64,000 nt of DNA from Coxiella-like endosymbiont (GCF_030643785.1 NZ_CP094378.1:1302001-1366000), one strand, 5' to 3'; shown: positions 9,453 through 20,510, counted from the first letter of the stretch. Notes: generated from the sequence alone by a model not told the origin. Made by a program: numbers and translations.

Positions 9453-10681
9453 TCATATCCCCAATACCAAACGGGCCGGATCCTCCAGTAATTCCTTAAT
9501 AGTTACCAAAAATAAAACTGCTTCACGGCCATCGATAACGCGGTGATCGTAAGATAAAGCCACTAACATTATGGGCCGAATAACAATTTCGCCATTTTCT
9601 ACAACAGGTCGATCCTCAATTTTATGCATTCCCAAAATAGCAGTTTGAGGAGGATTAATGATTGGCGTAGATAAGAGAGATCCGTAAGTTCCTCCATTGG
9701 TAATTGTGAACGTTCCCCCTGTTAATTCGTCAATTCCCAAACGCCCTTCTTGAGCTCGAGAGCCATATTCCCGAATTTGCTTCTCAATATTAGCCATGCT
9801 CATATTTTCCGCATTTCTGAGAACAGGGACCACTAAGCCACGTTCCGTACCTACCGCAATCCCGATGTCGTAATAATTGTGATAAATAATTTCGCTACTA
9901 TCAATCGAAGCATTTACCATCGGAAATCTTTTCAGCGTTTCAACTGAAGCTTTCGTAAAAAATGACATTAAGCCTAAGCGAACTTTGTATCTTTTCTCAA
10001 ATTCATCCCGGTATTTTTTCCGTAAGTCCATTACTGGTTTCATATTAATTTCATTAAAAGTAGTTAATAATACAGCTTCTTGCTGTACTTGAATTAAGCG
10101 TTCCGCGATTCGTTGACGAATGCGAGAAAGAGGAACACGTTTTTCTGTCGGATCCCCTTTTCCAATTTCTTTTTCAGCTTTTTTTCATCAGGTTTTGCTT
10201 TTTGACTTTCTAAATAATCCTCCACATCTTTTTTTGTAATTCGTCCTTCTTTCCCACTCCCTTCAATTTCGTTAACATCCAGACCTTTTTCAGCAACTAA
10301 TCGGCGAACAGCGGGACTCAGCTCACTCTCACTTTCTTCAGATTCTTTCTTAGTTTTTTCTTCTTCTTCGCTCTTTTTTACTTCATCTTCATCTTTATCT
10401 TTTTTCTCTTTTTTTCCTTTCTTAACTTCGCCTTCTCCATGGTCTTCTTCGAATATTGCAAGAATTTCGCTTGACTTAACAACTCTGCCCTCTTTAACCT
10501 GTATCTTTTTGATAATACCATCTTTTGGTGCTAGGACTTCTAACATTACTTTATCAGTTTCTAAGTCGACTAAGTTTTCATCCCGACAAATGGAATCACC
10601 CTCCTTTTTGTACCATTTTGCCACCGTGGCATCGGTAACGGATTCGGGGAGCATGGGAACTTTAATTTCAATTGTGGCCAT
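9453..10681 (-). pseudogene. sucB: 2-oxoglutarate dehydrogenase E2 (succinyltransferase), single -1 frameshift in an A run
   Basis: Core subunit of the 2-oxoglutarate dehydrogenase complex that transfers succinyl groups to CoA. From the ATG at 10681 the lipoyl domain (lipoyl-Lys in LETDKVMLEV, residue 44) is followed by a very Lys/Glu-rich linker and the E1/E3-binding domain (SPAVRRLVAEKGLDV). The frame shifts at seven A (10179-10185), and the catalytic domain continues in the other frame from [15 protein letters not shown] to [11 protein letters not shown] and the stop at 9453. An eighth A would give a 409-residue protein of normal length. The ATG lies one base after the sucA stop. Confidence 0.9.
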
Positions 10682-10682
10682 G

Positions 10683-13499
10683 TTAAATTTCCTCTTCGAG
10701 CTTTAAAGCTTCATTAATCAATTTGTTTTGCCATTTTAAATAAAGTGCTGGATAACCCGCGGCCGGTGCAGCTGAAGCAGGCCGTCCTACATAATCCAAA
10801 GTTTGATTATTTTGTAAACATTTTGCGAGTCGATGGCAAGTACAGAACCAGAACCAAGCGCCTTGATTCTTAGGTTCTTCCTGACACCAAATTACTTGTT
10901 TCGCGTTGGAATATTTTTTAAGTTCCGTTTTTAATTCATCATAAGGAAATGGATATAATTGTTCAATACGAATCAAAGCAACATCATTTAATTTATTCTC
11001 GCGCCGTTTGGTTAACAAATCGTAATAAACTTTACCGCTGCAAAGTACAACCCGTTTTATTTTTTTCAGATCCTGCTTATCAATTTCAGGAATGATTAAT
11101 TTCAATTGGTTACGAGTTAAATCTTCTAACGAAGAAACCGCCAATTTATGACGCAATAAACTCTTCGGCGTCATAACAATTAAAGGTTTCCGATAAGGAC
11201 GTAATACTTGACGTCGCAATAAATGGAAAATTTGTGCGGGTGTGGTAGGAACACACACTTGCATATTATTCTGAGCACAAAGTTGCAAGTAACGCTCTAA
11301 CCGAGCCGAAGAATGCTCGGGACCCTTGCCTTCATAACCATGCGGCAAAAACATCACTAAACCAGAGAGGCGATTCCATTTTTGCCATCCCGAACTTATA
11401 AATTGATCAACAATCACTTGAGCCACGTTGGCAAAGTCACCAAATTGCGCCTCCCAAATAATTAATGACTTTGGGTCAGCAGTGGAATAACCATATTCAA
11501 ACCCTAGTGCGCCGGTTTCACAAAGTAAAGAATCATAAATATGCACTTTTGCTTGCTTGGAATTTAAATGTTTTAAGGGCTCATATTCTTTTCCAGTATC
11601 TTGATTAAAAACAGCGGCATGTCGATGAAAAAAAGTACCTCGTCGAGAATCCTGTCCCACCAATCGAACTGAATATCCCTCTTCCAACAAAGAAGCATAA
11701 GCAATCATTTCACCGAAACCCCAATCCATTGGAGTTTTACCTTCGGCCATTTCGAGTCTTGCCTCATAAATAGCGGCGACCTTGCGATGAAGTTTAAGCC
11801 TATCAGGCAATGTAGCGAGCTTTTCTCCAAGTACTTTTAATTTTTTCAATGGAACAGTGGTGTCTACCACAGTAGCCCATTCTTGGGCAAGGTAGGGAGT
11901 CCAATTGGTTGCATAATGCGTCGACAAACTATCGGGAAGAGTCTCTACCACTTGTCGTCCTTCATCAAGACGAGTGCGATATTTTTCTGTCCATTCATCG
12001 ACTTCTTCAGAAGTGCAAATCTTTTGGTTAATAAGTTCTTTTGCATAAAGCACTCGAGTAGTAGCGTGCTCTTGAATAATCTTATACATCGCAGGTTGAG
12101 TCGGCACTGGATCGTCTACCTCTTGGTGGCCGTGTCGTCGATAACAAACAAGATCAATAAAGATATCTTTATGGAATTCCATTCGATAATCCAGCGCCAA
12201 CTGGGTAACTGCAATCACGGCTTCAGGATCGTCACTATTAACATGGAATACTGACGCATCGAGCATTTTCGCTATATCGGTGCAATATAAGGAGGATCGC
12301 GCGTCTTTAGGATTGCTGGTAGTAAAGCCCAATTGATTATTCAAAATAATATGGATAGAACCACCCACATAATGGGCTCGTGTTTGCGACATGTTGAGCG
12401 CTTCCATGACAATACCTTCGCCCGCAAAGGAAGCATCTCCATGGATCATTACAGCCATAGCGTAATCCGGATTTTGTCCATTCTTTCTTTCTTGGCGTGC
12501 CCGCACAGATCCCATTACTACGGGACATATAAATTCCAAATGCGAAGGGTTAAAAGCTAACGATAAATGAATCGAACCTTCATCGGTTTTTACATCTCGC
12601 GAGTAACCCCGGTGATATTTTACGTCCCCCGACGTCAAACCATAATCTTTTTTGCCTTCAAACTCTTGAAATAATTCAGCAGCCGATTGACCCATAATAT
12701 TCAATAACACATTGACCCGACCGCGATGGGCCATGCAAATTACTACTTCATCTAATTTCTTGCCCCGAGCCCGTTTGACCAGTTCGTCTAAGAGGGGAAT
12801 TAAACTTTCACCACCTTCCAAAGAATAGCGAACTTGGCCTACATATTTCGTATCGAGGTATTTTTCGAGAGTTTCTGCTGCTACCAATTGCTGTAAAATA
12901 TTTCTTTTAACTTCTTTATCAAAATCAATACAACCCAGTCGATGTTCTACATAATCTCGCAACCAATGTCGCTCCCGCTCATCTGAGATGGTACTGAATT
13001 GCACACCAATAGAACTGCAATAAACTTCGCGTAAATGTTTATATATCTCTTTTAAGGTTGCTTGAGGTTTATCTAAAAAACCCCCTGTTGAAAATGTTTC
13101 TTTAAAATCAGATTCCGTTAGGCCGTAATGATTTAATTCCAAGCGGGGATCTACTGGTCGATTGCCACCCAAAGGGTTAATCTTCGCGTTGAGATGACCA
13201 AATCGCCGATAAGCTTCAATTAATAAATCAACCGCCGTTTGCTTGGTGGCCGATGCTGCACTTGGAGCAGCAATATAAGTTTGCCATGCTAATTCACGAA
13301 ATTCTTTTTGATTACTGGCATGTGAAATGTCCGGTACAGGAGTACCTTGTGATAAGGATTGAAAATAATGGCGCCATTCTTCATTAACACTATTGGGATC
13401 TCTAAGAAAACTTTCGTAAAGCGTTTCAATGTAACCAGCGTTGTTATCAGCTAAATACGAACTTTTTTGAAATTGTTCCATCACCGTTTCTTTTTGCAT
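10683..13499 (-). CDS. sucA: 2-oxoglutarate dehydrogenase E1 component
   Basis: Thiamine-diphosphate-dependent decarboxylase that commits 2-oxoglutarate to succinyl-CoA. The 938-residue reading frame is intact. It shows the N-terminal peripheral helix (SYLADNNAGYIETLYESF), MAHRGRVNVLLN, the ThDP-binding block HGDASFAGEG, NNQLGFTTS, and the C-terminal EAQFGDFANVAQVIVDQFI. AGGAG lies 13 bases upstream of the ATG at 13499; a second ATG six codons in (13481, MEQFQKSS) is an equally plausible start. It is followed at once by sucB and preceded by an 86-bp gap after sdhB that holds a tandem duplication. Confidence 0.96.
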   Translation of the reverse strand: MQKETVMEQFQKSSYLADNNAGYIETLYESFLRDPNSVNEEWRHYFQSLSQGTPVPDISHASNQKEFRELAWQTYIAAPSAASATKQTAVDLLIEAYRRFGHLNAKINPLGGNRPVDPRLELNHYGLTESDFKETFSTGGFLDKPQATLKEIYKHLREVYCSSIGVQFSTISDERERHWLRDYVEHRLGCIDFDKEVKRNILQQLVAAETLEKYLDTKYVGQVRYSLEGGESLIPLLDELVKRARGKKLDEVVICMAHRGRVNVLLNIMGQSAAELFQEFEGKKDYGLTSGDVKYHRGYSRDVKTDEGSIHLSLAFNPSHLEFICPVVMGSVRARQERKNGQNPDYAMAVMIHGDASFAGEGIVMEALNMSQTRAHYVGGSIHIILNNQLGFTTSNPKDARSSLYCTDIAKMLDASVFHVNSDDPEAVIAVTQLALDYRMEFHKDIFIDLVCYRRHGHQEVDDPVPTQPAMYKIIQEHATTRVLYAKELINQKICTSEEVDEWTEKYRTRLDEGRQVVETLPDSLSTHYATNWTPYLAQEWATVVDTTVPLKKLKVLGEKLATLPDRLKLHRKVAAIYEARLEMAEGKTPMDWGFGEMIAYASLLEEGYSVRLVGQDSRRGTFFHRHAAVFNQDTGKEYEPLKHLNSKQAKVHIYDSLLCETGALGFEYGYSTADPKSLIIWEAQFGDFANVAQVIVDQFISSGWQKWNRLSGLVMFLPHGYEGKGPEHSSARLERYLQLCAQNNMQVCVPTTPAQIFHLLRRQVLRPYRKPLIVMTPKSLLRHKLAVSSLEDLTRNQLKLIIPEIDKQDLKKIKRVVLCSGKVYYDLLTKRRENKLNDVALIRIEQLYPFPYDELKTELKKYSNAKQVIWCQEEPKNQGAWFWFCTCHRLAKCLQNNQTLDYVGRPASAAPAAGYPALYLKWQNKLINEALKLEEEI

Positions 13500-13546
13500 A
13501 ATTTTTTATTTTCTCCTAAGCCACTATTCGACTTTCTTACGTTCTT

Positions 13547-13574
13547 TCGAGAGGTTAGATTCGAGAGGTTAGAG
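13547..13574. repeat. Two-copy 14-bp tandem duplication in the sdhB-sucA spacer
   Basis: TCGAGAGGTTAGAT (13547-13560) is followed directly by TCGAGAGGTTAGAG (13561-13574), 13 of 14 bases identical. It lies between the sdhB stop and the sucA start, so it lengthens the intercistronic spacer of the TCA operon. No function is evident. Confidence 0.85.
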
Positions 13575-13585
13575 GCGATTTTAAC

Positions 13586-14314
13586 TTACTCACCACTTTC
13601 TGTTTCACACAGCATCTCCGTACGAATTTTTCGAATTGCTTTCGCTGGATTAAGATTCTTCGGACACACAGTTACACAATCCATAATGGTTCGACAACGA
13701 AAAACACTGTAAGGATCTTTCATTGCATCTAAGCGTTCTTTTTTCTCAGTATCCCGATTATCGGCAATAAATCGATAAGACCATAACAATCCCGCGGGTC
13801 CAATAAATTTATCAGGATTCCACCAATAAGAAGGGCAAGAAGACGAACAGCAAGCGCACAAAATACATTCGTAGAGCCCGTCTAATTTGGCGCGATCGGC
13901 AGGGGATTGCAACCGCTCCTTTTGTGGGGTCTCTTGATTGTTGAGAAGGTAAGGTTTTACTTTTTTGTACTGAGCATAGAACTGCTCCATATCGACAATT
14001 AAATCACGAATAATAGGAAAACCCGGCAAAGGCCGAACCACTACTCGATCCGGCAAGGTTTTCAATTGCGTTACACAAGACAAGCCATTTTTACCATTAA
14101 TATTCATTCCATCCGATCCACATACTCCCTCCCCACACGAACGACGCAAGCCGATATCTGGGTGATTTTCACGAATTGCTTCCAAAGCATTGAGCAACAT
14201 TTTCCCGGGTATCGTGGAAACATCCAGCTGATAATCCTGCATATAAGGCTTTTTATTCGTTTCGGGATTGAAACGCATTATAGAAAACGTCATCACTCGA
14301 GATTTTTTATTCAT
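13586..14314 (-). CDS. sdhB: Succinate dehydrogenase iron-sulfur subunit
   Basis: Electron-transfer subunit of complex II, passing electrons from FAD in SdhA to quinone. The 242-residue product carries all three cluster motifs: the [2Fe-2S] ligands in RRSCGEGVCGSDG and a later Cys, the [4Fe-4S] set CILCACCSSSCP, and the [3Fe-4S] set CRTIMDCVTVCPKNLNP. The quinone-site region near SYWWN is normal. Length is close to E. coli SdhB (238). The ATG at 14314 lies three bases after the sdhA stop, with AAGG just upstream; a second Met at residue 8 is an alternative start. Confidence 0.96.
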   Translation of the reverse strand: MNKKSRVMTFSIMRFNPETNKKPYMQDYQLDVSTIPGKMLLNALEAIRENHPDIGLRRSCGEGVCGSDGMNINGKNGLSCVTQLKTLPDRVVVRPLPGFPIIRDLIVDMEQFYAQYKKVKPYLLNNQETPQKERLQSPADRAKLDGLYECILCACCSSSCPSYWWNPDKFIGPAGLLWSYRFIADNRDTEKKERLDAMKDPYSVFRCRTIMDCVTVCPKNLNPAKAIRKIRTEMLCETESGE

Positions 14315-14317
14315 ACC

Positions 14318-16081
14318 TTAATCTCTCGCTTTGGGTAAAAATGGTTCCATTTTCTTAGGTTTCATATTAACAGGACGGTAATCAATGCGCCCATCTTGAA
14401 AATAAACCGTATGTTTTAGCCAATTGACGTCATCACGCTCTTTACAATCGTAACGGGAATGAGCTCCTCGGCTTTCTGTACGTTGCTTGGCACAAACGGC
14501 CGTTGCGCAAGCCACTTCAATTAAATTGTCAAGTTCTAGTGCTTCCACCCGTGCATTATTAAATCTCCGACTAGTATCCGTCAATTTTGCTCGCTGTAAT
14601 CGTTCTTGTAATTTTTCTAAACGCTTTAGTCCTTGGTCCATTTGTTTCTCATCTCGGAAAACACCAAAATCTTTTGACATAGCTTTCGTCATTTCTTGAC
14701 GAATTGTCACTGGATTTTCCGTATTATCTGATTTTTCCCAACGTTTGAGACGAGCTAAAGCGCTATCAATATCATCGGGATTTTCAGCACGATGCTTTAA
14801 TTCCATCTTTAATGCTTCTTGCAAATACAAACCGATTGCTCGGCCGAAAACGACCAAATCTAATAGGGAATTCGTTCCCAACCGATTAGCTCCATGGACA
14901 GATACACAAGCACACTCACCGGCAGCAAACATACCTTCAACCACTTGGTCATTACCGCTCTCATCCACGGTTAGGGCTTGTCCATGAATGGTAGTAGGGA
15001 TACCACCCATCATATAATGACACGTGGGTAAAATCGGAACGGGTTCTTTAATGATGTTGACGTTAGCAAATTTTTTCGAAAGCTCAATAATACCGGGTAA
15101 ATGCTCTCGCAATACTTTTTCCCCTAAATGGTCCAATTTCAATAAAACGTGATCCTTCTTTGGACCTACACCATTCCCCGCCATAACTTCTTGTAAAATA
15201 GAACGCGAAACAACATCCCGACAATCAAGGTCTTTTAAATGGGGTGAATAACGTTCCATGAACCGCTCACCATCTTTATTAATAAGATATCCACCTTCAC
15301 CACGGGCCCCTTCAGTAATCAAACACCCCACTCCGTAAATACCCGTAGGATGGAATTGCCAAAATTCCATATCCTGAACAGGCAAGCCGGCTCGAAGAGC
15401 CATTCCAATTCCGTCTCCAGTATTTGTATAAGCGTTACTAGTGGTTTCATAAATACGACCTGCACCGCCGGTTGCAAAAATGGTCGCTCGCGATTTAAAA
15501 AAGACCAAATCACCCGTTGCCATATTCAGAGCAATTAGACCTACAATCCCGCCCTTGATCCCACGGACCAAGTCAATTCCATACCACTCGTTATAAAAAT
15601 GAGTTTCGGCTTCGACATTTTTTTGATAGAGCGTATGCAACATCGTATGACCCGTTCGATCCGCGCAAGCGCAGGTACGACATGCCATTTCTTTTCCAAA
15701 ATCACGGGTGTGTCCACCGAAAGCACGCTGATAAATACGACCATCGTCTAAGCGAGAAAAAGGAAGACCATAATGCTCTAATTCGTATACGGAAGGAGGC
15801 GCTTGTTCACACATGTATTGGATGGCATCCTGATCACCCAAATAATCAGAACCTTTTACGGTATCGTACATATGCCATATCGGTTTATCGGGAACTACAT
15901 TTCCCAAAGCCGCTGCAATACCTCCTTGCGCAGAAACAGTGTGAGATCGAGTGGGAAAAACTTTTGAAACAACAGCCACTTTATATTCTCGCGACTGCGC
16001 CATTTCTAATGCAGTGCGCAATCCCGCACCACCTGCGCCTACAATCAAGGCGTCATATTTTTTAACTTGGATGGAATTCAT
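14318..16081 (-). CDS. sdhA: Succinate dehydrogenase flavoprotein subunit
   Basis: Oxidises succinate to fumarate with covalently bound FAD. The 587-residue product is the same length as E. coli SdhA (588). Visible motifs are the dinucleotide-binding [14 protein letters not shown] (residues 16-29), the FAD-attachment His in [32 protein letters not shown], and the active-site [18 protein letters not shown] with the catalytic Arg. It starts 7 bp after sdhD and is followed by sdhB. No damage is visible. Confidence 0.97.
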   Translation of the reverse strand: MNSIQVKKYDALIVGAGGAGLRTALEMAQSREYKVAVVSKVFPTRSHTVSAQGGIAAALGNVVPDKPIWHMYDTVKGSDYLGDQDAIQYMCEQAPPSVYELEHYGLPFSRLDDGRIYQRAFGGHTRDFGKEMACRTCACADRTGHTMLHTLYQKNVEAETHFYNEWYGIDLVRGIKGGIVGLIALNMATGDLVFFKSRATIFATGGAGRIYETTSNAYTNTGDGIGMALRAGLPVQDMEFWQFHPTGIYGVGCLITEGARGEGGYLINKDGERFMERYSPHLKDLDCRDVVSRSILQEVMAGNGVGPKKDHVLLKLDHLGEKVLREHLPGIIELSKKFANVNIIKEPVPILPTCHYMMGGIPTTIHGQALTVDESGNDQVVEGMFAAGECACVSVHGANRLGTNSLLDLVVFGRAIGLYLQEALKMELKHRAENPDDIDSALARLKRWEKSDNTENPVTIRQEMTKAMSKDFGVFRDEKQMDQGLKRLEKLQERLQRAKLTDTSRRFNNARVEALELDNLIEVACATAVCAKQRTESRGAHSRYDCKERDDVNWLKHTVYFQDGRIDYRPVNMKPKKMEPFLPKARD

Positions 16082-16088
16082 ACCTACC

Positions 16089-16430
16089 TCACCGCACTAT
16101 CCACAAAAATTCAATGGCCCATATAAAATAAGCAACTAATAGCAAGCAGACAATTGTCTCTAATGCTAATCGGGTTGGCTTATTTTTTACATAATCGGTG
16201 AAAATCGTCCACATGCCGATCCATGCATGCCATAGCACACTAAAAATCACTAGTAAGGTAAAAATTTTCATGGCCAAATGTGTAAATAAGGAATGCCATT
16301 GCGCATAAGAAATGGGGTGGTGTATAAGCAGAAAAATGATGAGAAAAACGGCATAAATACCGCTCAACAAAGCGGTGATGCGCTGCACGAACCAGTCGCA
16401 ATAACCGCGCCGGCTTCTCTGGTCTACCAT
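16089..16430 (-). CDS. sdhD: Succinate dehydrogenase membrane anchor subunit D
   Basis: Hydrophobic anchor that, with SdhC, binds heme b and quinone. I start it at the ATG at 16430 because AGGAG lies seven bases upstream; a GTG two codons earlier is less well placed. The ~113-residue product has three predicted membrane helices. The conserved [13 protein letters not shown] segment is near the start, and the heme-ligand His is in [17 protein letters not shown]. It overlaps the end of sdhC by a few bases, typical of coupled translation. Confidence 0.92.
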   Translation of the reverse strand: MVDQRSRRGYCDWFVQRITALLSGIYAVFLIIFLLIHHPISYAQWHSLFTHLAMKIFTLLVIFSVLWHAWIGMWTIFTDYVKNKPTRLALETIVCLLLVAYFIWAIEFLWIVR

Positions 16431-16798
16431 ATCCACACTCCTGCTAATATAGCGATAAATGAAATCACGAAAACCATATAGGCTGTGATGCGCCCTTCAC
16501 GGACAGATTCCCCGAAACCAAGATCCATTACCAAGTGGCGTATGCCAGCAAATAAATGAAACAAAGTGGCAGAAAACGTGATCCATACGGCAACTTTTAG
16601 CCAATGATTATGAATGAGCAATTGTTGCAAATCCCAAAATGAAGCTTCCGATAGCGTAGCTTGATGCAGGAGATAAAACATTAAAGGCATACATAAAAAG
16701 AGAATAAAGCCAGAAATTCGATGGCAAATCGATACAAGGGCCATCGGTGGAAAATGAAATTTAGTCAGATCAAGATTAACTGGCCGTTCGGTACACAT
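16424..16798 (-). CDS. sdhC: Succinate dehydrogenase cytochrome b556 subunit C
   Basis: Three-helix membrane anchor of complex II. The ATG at 16798 (MCTERPVNLDL) is chosen because GGAG lies about seven bases upstream; the longer frame opens only with TTG. The 124-residue product has the family block RPVNLDLTKFHFPPMALVSI, SICHRISG, and the heme-binding LFHLFAGIRHLVMDLGFG. It is the first gene of the sdhCDAB-sucABCD operon and diverges from gltA across a 241-bp spacer. It keeps its heme ligand although hemB elsewhere in this window is broken. Confidence 0.93.
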   Translation of the reverse strand: MCTERPVNLDLTKFHFPPMALVSICHRISGFILFLCMPLMFYLLHQATLSEASFWDLQQLLIHNHWLKVAVWITFSATLFHLFAGIRHLVMDLGFGESVREGRITAYMVFVISFIAILAGVWIW

Positions 16799-16983
16799 CC
16801 CATCACTCCATTTTAGAAATCTGTTTTTAATCAAAGGGATAGCGCTATTTTGCTTGCGCTACTTGGCTTACTGATTATAACGACATTATTAAAAGAACAC
16901 AAACCGAGATTTGATGTGGCTGAAGGAAGAAGTAGCTTCTTGAGTATCAATTCCAAAAAATTTTTCTTAAAATTGGTCAATCT

Positions 16984-17012
16984 TTGAAAACAAATTTAGA
17001 ATTAACTATATC
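16984..17012 (+). promoter_or_regulatory. Sigma-70-like promoter of gltA
   Basis: TTGAAA (16984-16989), a 17-bp spacer and TATATC (17007-17012) form a near-consensus housekeeping promoter. Transcription would start about 17019. The leader is then some 20 bases and contains AGGAG (17030-17034), five bases before the gltA ATG at 17040. Confidence 0.6.
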
Positions 17013-17039
17013 GTTCGTTATCTGCTATGAGGAGCATCC

Positions 17040-18326
17040 ATGACCACGTCTACAGCAAAACTCTCTTTTGGTAATCAATCTGTTGAATTTCCGATTCAAT
17101 CTCCCGTTTTAGGTAAAGACGCTATAAATATAAAAACTCTCAGTAAAGCTGGTATTTATACTTTAGACGTAGGTTTTTATTCAACCGCCGCTTGTGAATC
17201 TAAAATTACTTTTATCGATGGTGAACAAGGTGTTTTATTGTATCGAGGTTACCCCATCGATCAACTAGCCGAATCCTGTGACTACATGGAAGTTTGTTGT
17301 TTACTTCTGTATGGCGAGTTACCCAATAAAAACCAAAAAGAAAAATTCGTTCACTTTGTTAAAAACCACATTAGTGTTTATGAACAAGTAACTCATTTCT
17401 TTGATGGCTTTCAACGTAATGCTCACCCAATGGCTATGGTACTTTCTATAGTGGGGGCGTTATCGGCGTTTTATCACGATGCTCTCGATATTAAAAATCC
17501 CGAGCATCGAGAATTATCGGCTATTCGTCTGATAGCAAAAATGCCCACTCTTGCCGCAATGAGTTATAAATATTCAATAGACCAATCGTTTATACATCCC
17601 CATCAGGATATGTCCTACGCCGAAAATTTTCTTCATATGATGTTTGGGACGCCTTATGAAGAAAAGCTCCCGGATCCCGTATTAGTTCGTGCAATAGATC
17701 GGATTTTTACATTGCACGCTGACCATGAACAAAATGCTTCCACTACTACGGTCCGCGTGGCGGGTTCTACGGGCGCCAATCCATTTGCATGTATTTCGGC
17801 GGGAATTAGTACTCTGTGGGGACCGGTACATGGTGGGGCCAATGAAGCTTGCCTTAATATGCTCCAAGAAATAGGCCATGAAAAGAATATTAATAAGTAC
17901 CTTAAAAAAGCAAAAGATAAAGATGATCCTTTCCGTTTAATGGGTTTTGGCCATCGTGTTTATAAAAACTATGATCCGCGAGCAAAAGTAATGCAGCAAA
18001 CCTGCCATGAAGTTTTGAGTATGGTAAATAAACAAGACGAGACACTATTTAAATTAGCAAGAAAACTCGAAAAAATTGCGTTAGAAGATGACTATTTTAT
18101 TAAAAAGAAACTTTATCCCAACGTGGATTTTTATTCGGGTCTTACCCTAAATGCTATTGGAATTCCTTCTAATATGTTTACAGTGATTTTTGCTTTATCG
18201 AGGACCGTTGGTTGGATTTCTCACTGGATGGAAATGATGAGTTCGGATCAACCACTCGCTCGTCCTCGCCAATTGTATATCGGTGAAAAAGAACGGGATG
18301 TAATTCCCTTAAAAGAACGGAAATAA
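17040..18326 (+). CDS. gltA: Citrate synthase (type II)
   Basis: Condenses acetyl-CoA with oxaloacetate to start the TCA cycle. The 428-residue product matches the hexameric, NADH-regulated Gram-negative class in length. The N-terminal regulatory domain includes [21 protein letters not shown]. The three catalytic residues are visible in [10 protein letters not shown] (His), [10 protein letters not shown] (His) and [10 protein letters not shown] (Asp). AGGAG sits five bases upstream of the ATG. It is transcribed away from sdhC, so the two TCA transcription units share a 241-bp control region. Confidence 0.97.
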   Translation: MTTSTAKLSFGNQSVEFPIQSPVLGKDAINIKTLSKAGIYTLDVGFYSTAACESKITFIDGEQGVLLYRGYPIDQLAESCDYMEVCCLLLYGELPNKNQKEKFVHFVKNHISVYEQVTHFFDGFQRNAHPMAMVLSIVGALSAFYHDALDIKNPEHRELSAIRLIAKMPTLAAMSYKYSIDQSFIHPHQDMSYAENFLHMMFGTPYEEKLPDPVLVRAIDRIFTLHADHEQNASTTTVRVAGSTGANPFACISAGISTLWGPVHGGANEACLNMLQEIGHEKNINKYLKKAKDKDDPFRLMGFGHRVYKNYDPRAKVMQQTCHEVLSMVNKQDETLFKLARKLEKIALEDDYFIKKKLYPNVDFYSGLTLNAIGIPSNMFTVIFALSRTVGWISHWMEMMSSDQPLARPRQLYIGEKERDVIPLKERK

Positions 18327-18379
18327 TTAATCTAATGCTTTATTATCTAAGTCTTCCGCGCCTTTGCGTGGTTTGATAC

Positions 18380-19190
18380 GCGGGGTCGTCGCCTAAAGAT
18401 AAAATTTCACGTCCACACTTGGCTCTGGATGGGATAGTCTTGAATATTATCTCCATGTTGGATATAAACCTTTTGTAAGGGCGGCATCGGAAAAGCGATA
18501 ACGTTAATGAGCGTATTGAATCGACGATTGCCATAATCGTAGAAGTCATATTCCGCAAAAAACTTATCCATTGCCCAACATCACGAATAAGCCATAAACC
18601 GAGAACAATTCCCCAAAGACTATAACGGAAGTTTTGTTGAAAGAAGTTGTCGTCGCGGGTGGGAACACTATGAAAGAGGCCAATTCTTGCTTTAATCGGG
18701 CATAAGAACCACCTATTTTGGTGTAAATATGGGTGGATAGGCGTAAAATTTATTACGAAAATTGCAGCGAGGTCAAAATTGTATTTTATACGCAACGTGG
18801 TATTAACGAGGGGAGTCCCGCGAGTCCCATTCCGCTCAATATATCATTGCTGAAGTTAGTTTTCCGCGAATTGCCCAACCAACATAATAAGGGATACAAA
18901 ATGATACTGCGCGCCGACATGTCCTCTCTGATGAAAATTACTGGCTATAAGTTTCAACAAATGCTGGGATGCTAGTGGCATTTACATAGATTCCTTGGTA
19001 ATCAAAACTTCCCACACAAATACCACCAAATCCACCAATATAAACTGTCCACGGCAAGAAAAATGGAACTTCAGATCCACCTGTCAACGCGTTATTCGCG
19101 AAAAAATTGCTCGCCAAGACAAATAAGTGCCAAGCATTTTACGTGTTGTCGTATCTTCATAAACCTGACTCCTTTTATCGGCATAACGAC
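18380..19190 (-). pseudogene. Decayed exported or outer-membrane protein gene (second relic)
   Basis: Minus-strand coding fragments in shifting frames include GLSRYADKRSQVYEDTTTR (about 19200-19140), a stretch containing NALTGGSEVPFFLPWTVYIG and GGFGGICVGSFDYQGIYVNA (about 19110-18980), and FFQQNFRYSLWGIVLGLW (about 18650-18600). The alternation of aromatic, Gly and polar residues resembles beta-barrel surface proteins, but I recognise no family. Stops and frame changes separate the pieces. It probably forms, with the relic upstream, one or two exported-protein genes lost beside gltA. Confidence 0.35.
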
Positions 19191-19202
19191 TCAGTCCAAA
19201 AA

Positions 19203-19980
19203 TTAAAGGGCGAAACCAACAGCCAAACCCACGCGAATCGTATAAACATCTATTTGGGTATAAGTTTCAGAAACAAACACGGGAGAAGGACTAATAGCGT
19301 TTAATGTGGGCAAATTTTTTCCCCCATAGTCATAAGTAATCACATTCCGCAAAGAGACTAACGCAACGTCGAAAATCTTAAGCAATTCCTAAGTCAGCCA
19401 CATAGCCCTACAAGGATTTTCTTATTTTTTGTTGTAAAATTGGAATCAGTAAAGTTACAGCATCAGATTGATTTAGAATAAATTTTTGCCACAATTCAGC
19501 ATAAGAAACACTAATTTTTCTATAAATATGAGTGTGAGGCGTTAAATCGGCAGCAAAAGCACGGGTAAAATCTACGTTATTCCTATTATGCCTAATTCGG
19601 AAATTATTTTGAGGCACAAAACCAAAAGCTGTCGATACTTGTGCGAAAGCATTATTGTTTCCTTGTTAGCTGTTTCGTTACCTGCTTGCCTCCAACCCCG
19701 ATTGTAATACCGCTTATCAAAATGATACTACTGAACTTCCACTTGAGCACCTATTCCATAACCGAATTGTTGTGTGTAGGAATTAAAAATTTGTATGGAC
19801 GAACCGGGAGGAAAGTTAACCACAAAATTAACCTCCTGCTTAAAATCTACACCATAAATAGCACTAAAAGCTTCGACAGATAAATACCCAGAGGTTAAGA
19901 GAGGGAACTTCGAGACCACCCTCAAAGGAGTTGCAAGAAAAAAATAGCGAAGAAAGAAAATAAACTGGTCTCAATGAATT
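19203..19980 (-). pseudogene. Decayed exported or outer-membrane protein gene (first relic)
   Basis: On the minus strand a hydrophobic start (LRPVYFLSSLFFSCNSFE, about 19975-19920) resembles a signal peptide. It is followed in changing frames by AFSAIYGVDFKQEVNFVVNF, FGYGIGAQVEVQ, TPHTHIYRKISVSYAELWQK and LVSLRNVITYDYGGKNLPTL. The fragments end with GLAVGFAL before a stop at 19203. The pattern suggests a secreted beta-rich protein, but the family is not identified. At least three frame changes make it non-functional. Confidence 0.4.
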
Positions 19981-20024
19981 TTACGCTCCCTCATAAACTC
20001 ATCGATTTAACCCCCTTTTAACGA

Positions 20025-20510
20025 TTACTTTCGAATACTACTCGACCATTGGTAAATATTGAAGACATTGACAATAATAATTAAAATTATCCATGTGTAT
20101 AAAGCAGCCATTATATCGTCAATCATGACACCCAAGCCGCCTCGAATATTTTTTTCAAGCCAACTAATAGGCCACGGTTTCCAAATATCGAATATGCGGA
20201 ATAAAATAAAACCGATTACAATGAAATACCAAATTTTCGGGATAGCAATCATGACAAATAAAAATCCGACTACTTCATCCCATACAGCAGCTGGATGATC
20301 GAAAGTGTCAAAGTGACGATTCGTAATATCACAAATAATTACTCCAAAAATAAAAAGAACGAGTGCAATAATGCTATAAGTAAGCAAAGAAAATCGGCTC
20401 AAAAAAAGATAAAAAACCACACCCAACATTGTGCCAAACGTACCTGGCATCCAGGGTATTGCACCCACACAAAATCCACAAGCAATAAATTCAATAGGGT
20501 TCGTCCACAT
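20025..20510 (-). CDS. pgpA: Phosphatidylglycerophosphatase A
   Basis: Inner-membrane phosphatase that makes phosphatidylglycerol from phosphatidylglycerophosphate. The 161-residue product starts with the family block CGFCVGAIPWMPGTFGT and contains DHPAAVWDEVVGF, FRIFDIWKPWPISW and GGLGVMIDDIMAALY, whose acidic residues are the expected catalytic and metal ligands. Three or four hydrophobic helices are predicted. It follows thiL, the usual thiL-pgpA pair, with a 24-bp gap. No damage is seen. Confidence 0.94.
   Translation of the reverse strand: MWTNPIEFIACGFCVGAIPWMPGTFGTMLGVVFYLFLSRFSLLTYSIIALVLFIFGVIICDITNRHFDTFDHPAAVWDEVVGFLFVMIAIPKIWYFIVIGFILFRIFDIWKPWPISWLEKNIRGGLGVMIDDIMAALYTWIILIIIVNVFNIYQWSSSIRK

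Noticed and set aside
18343-20024. CRISPR array or regularly spaced repeats
   Set aside because: No repeated unit with constant spacing is present here or anywhere else in the window; the short direct repeats found are all two-copy and adjacent.
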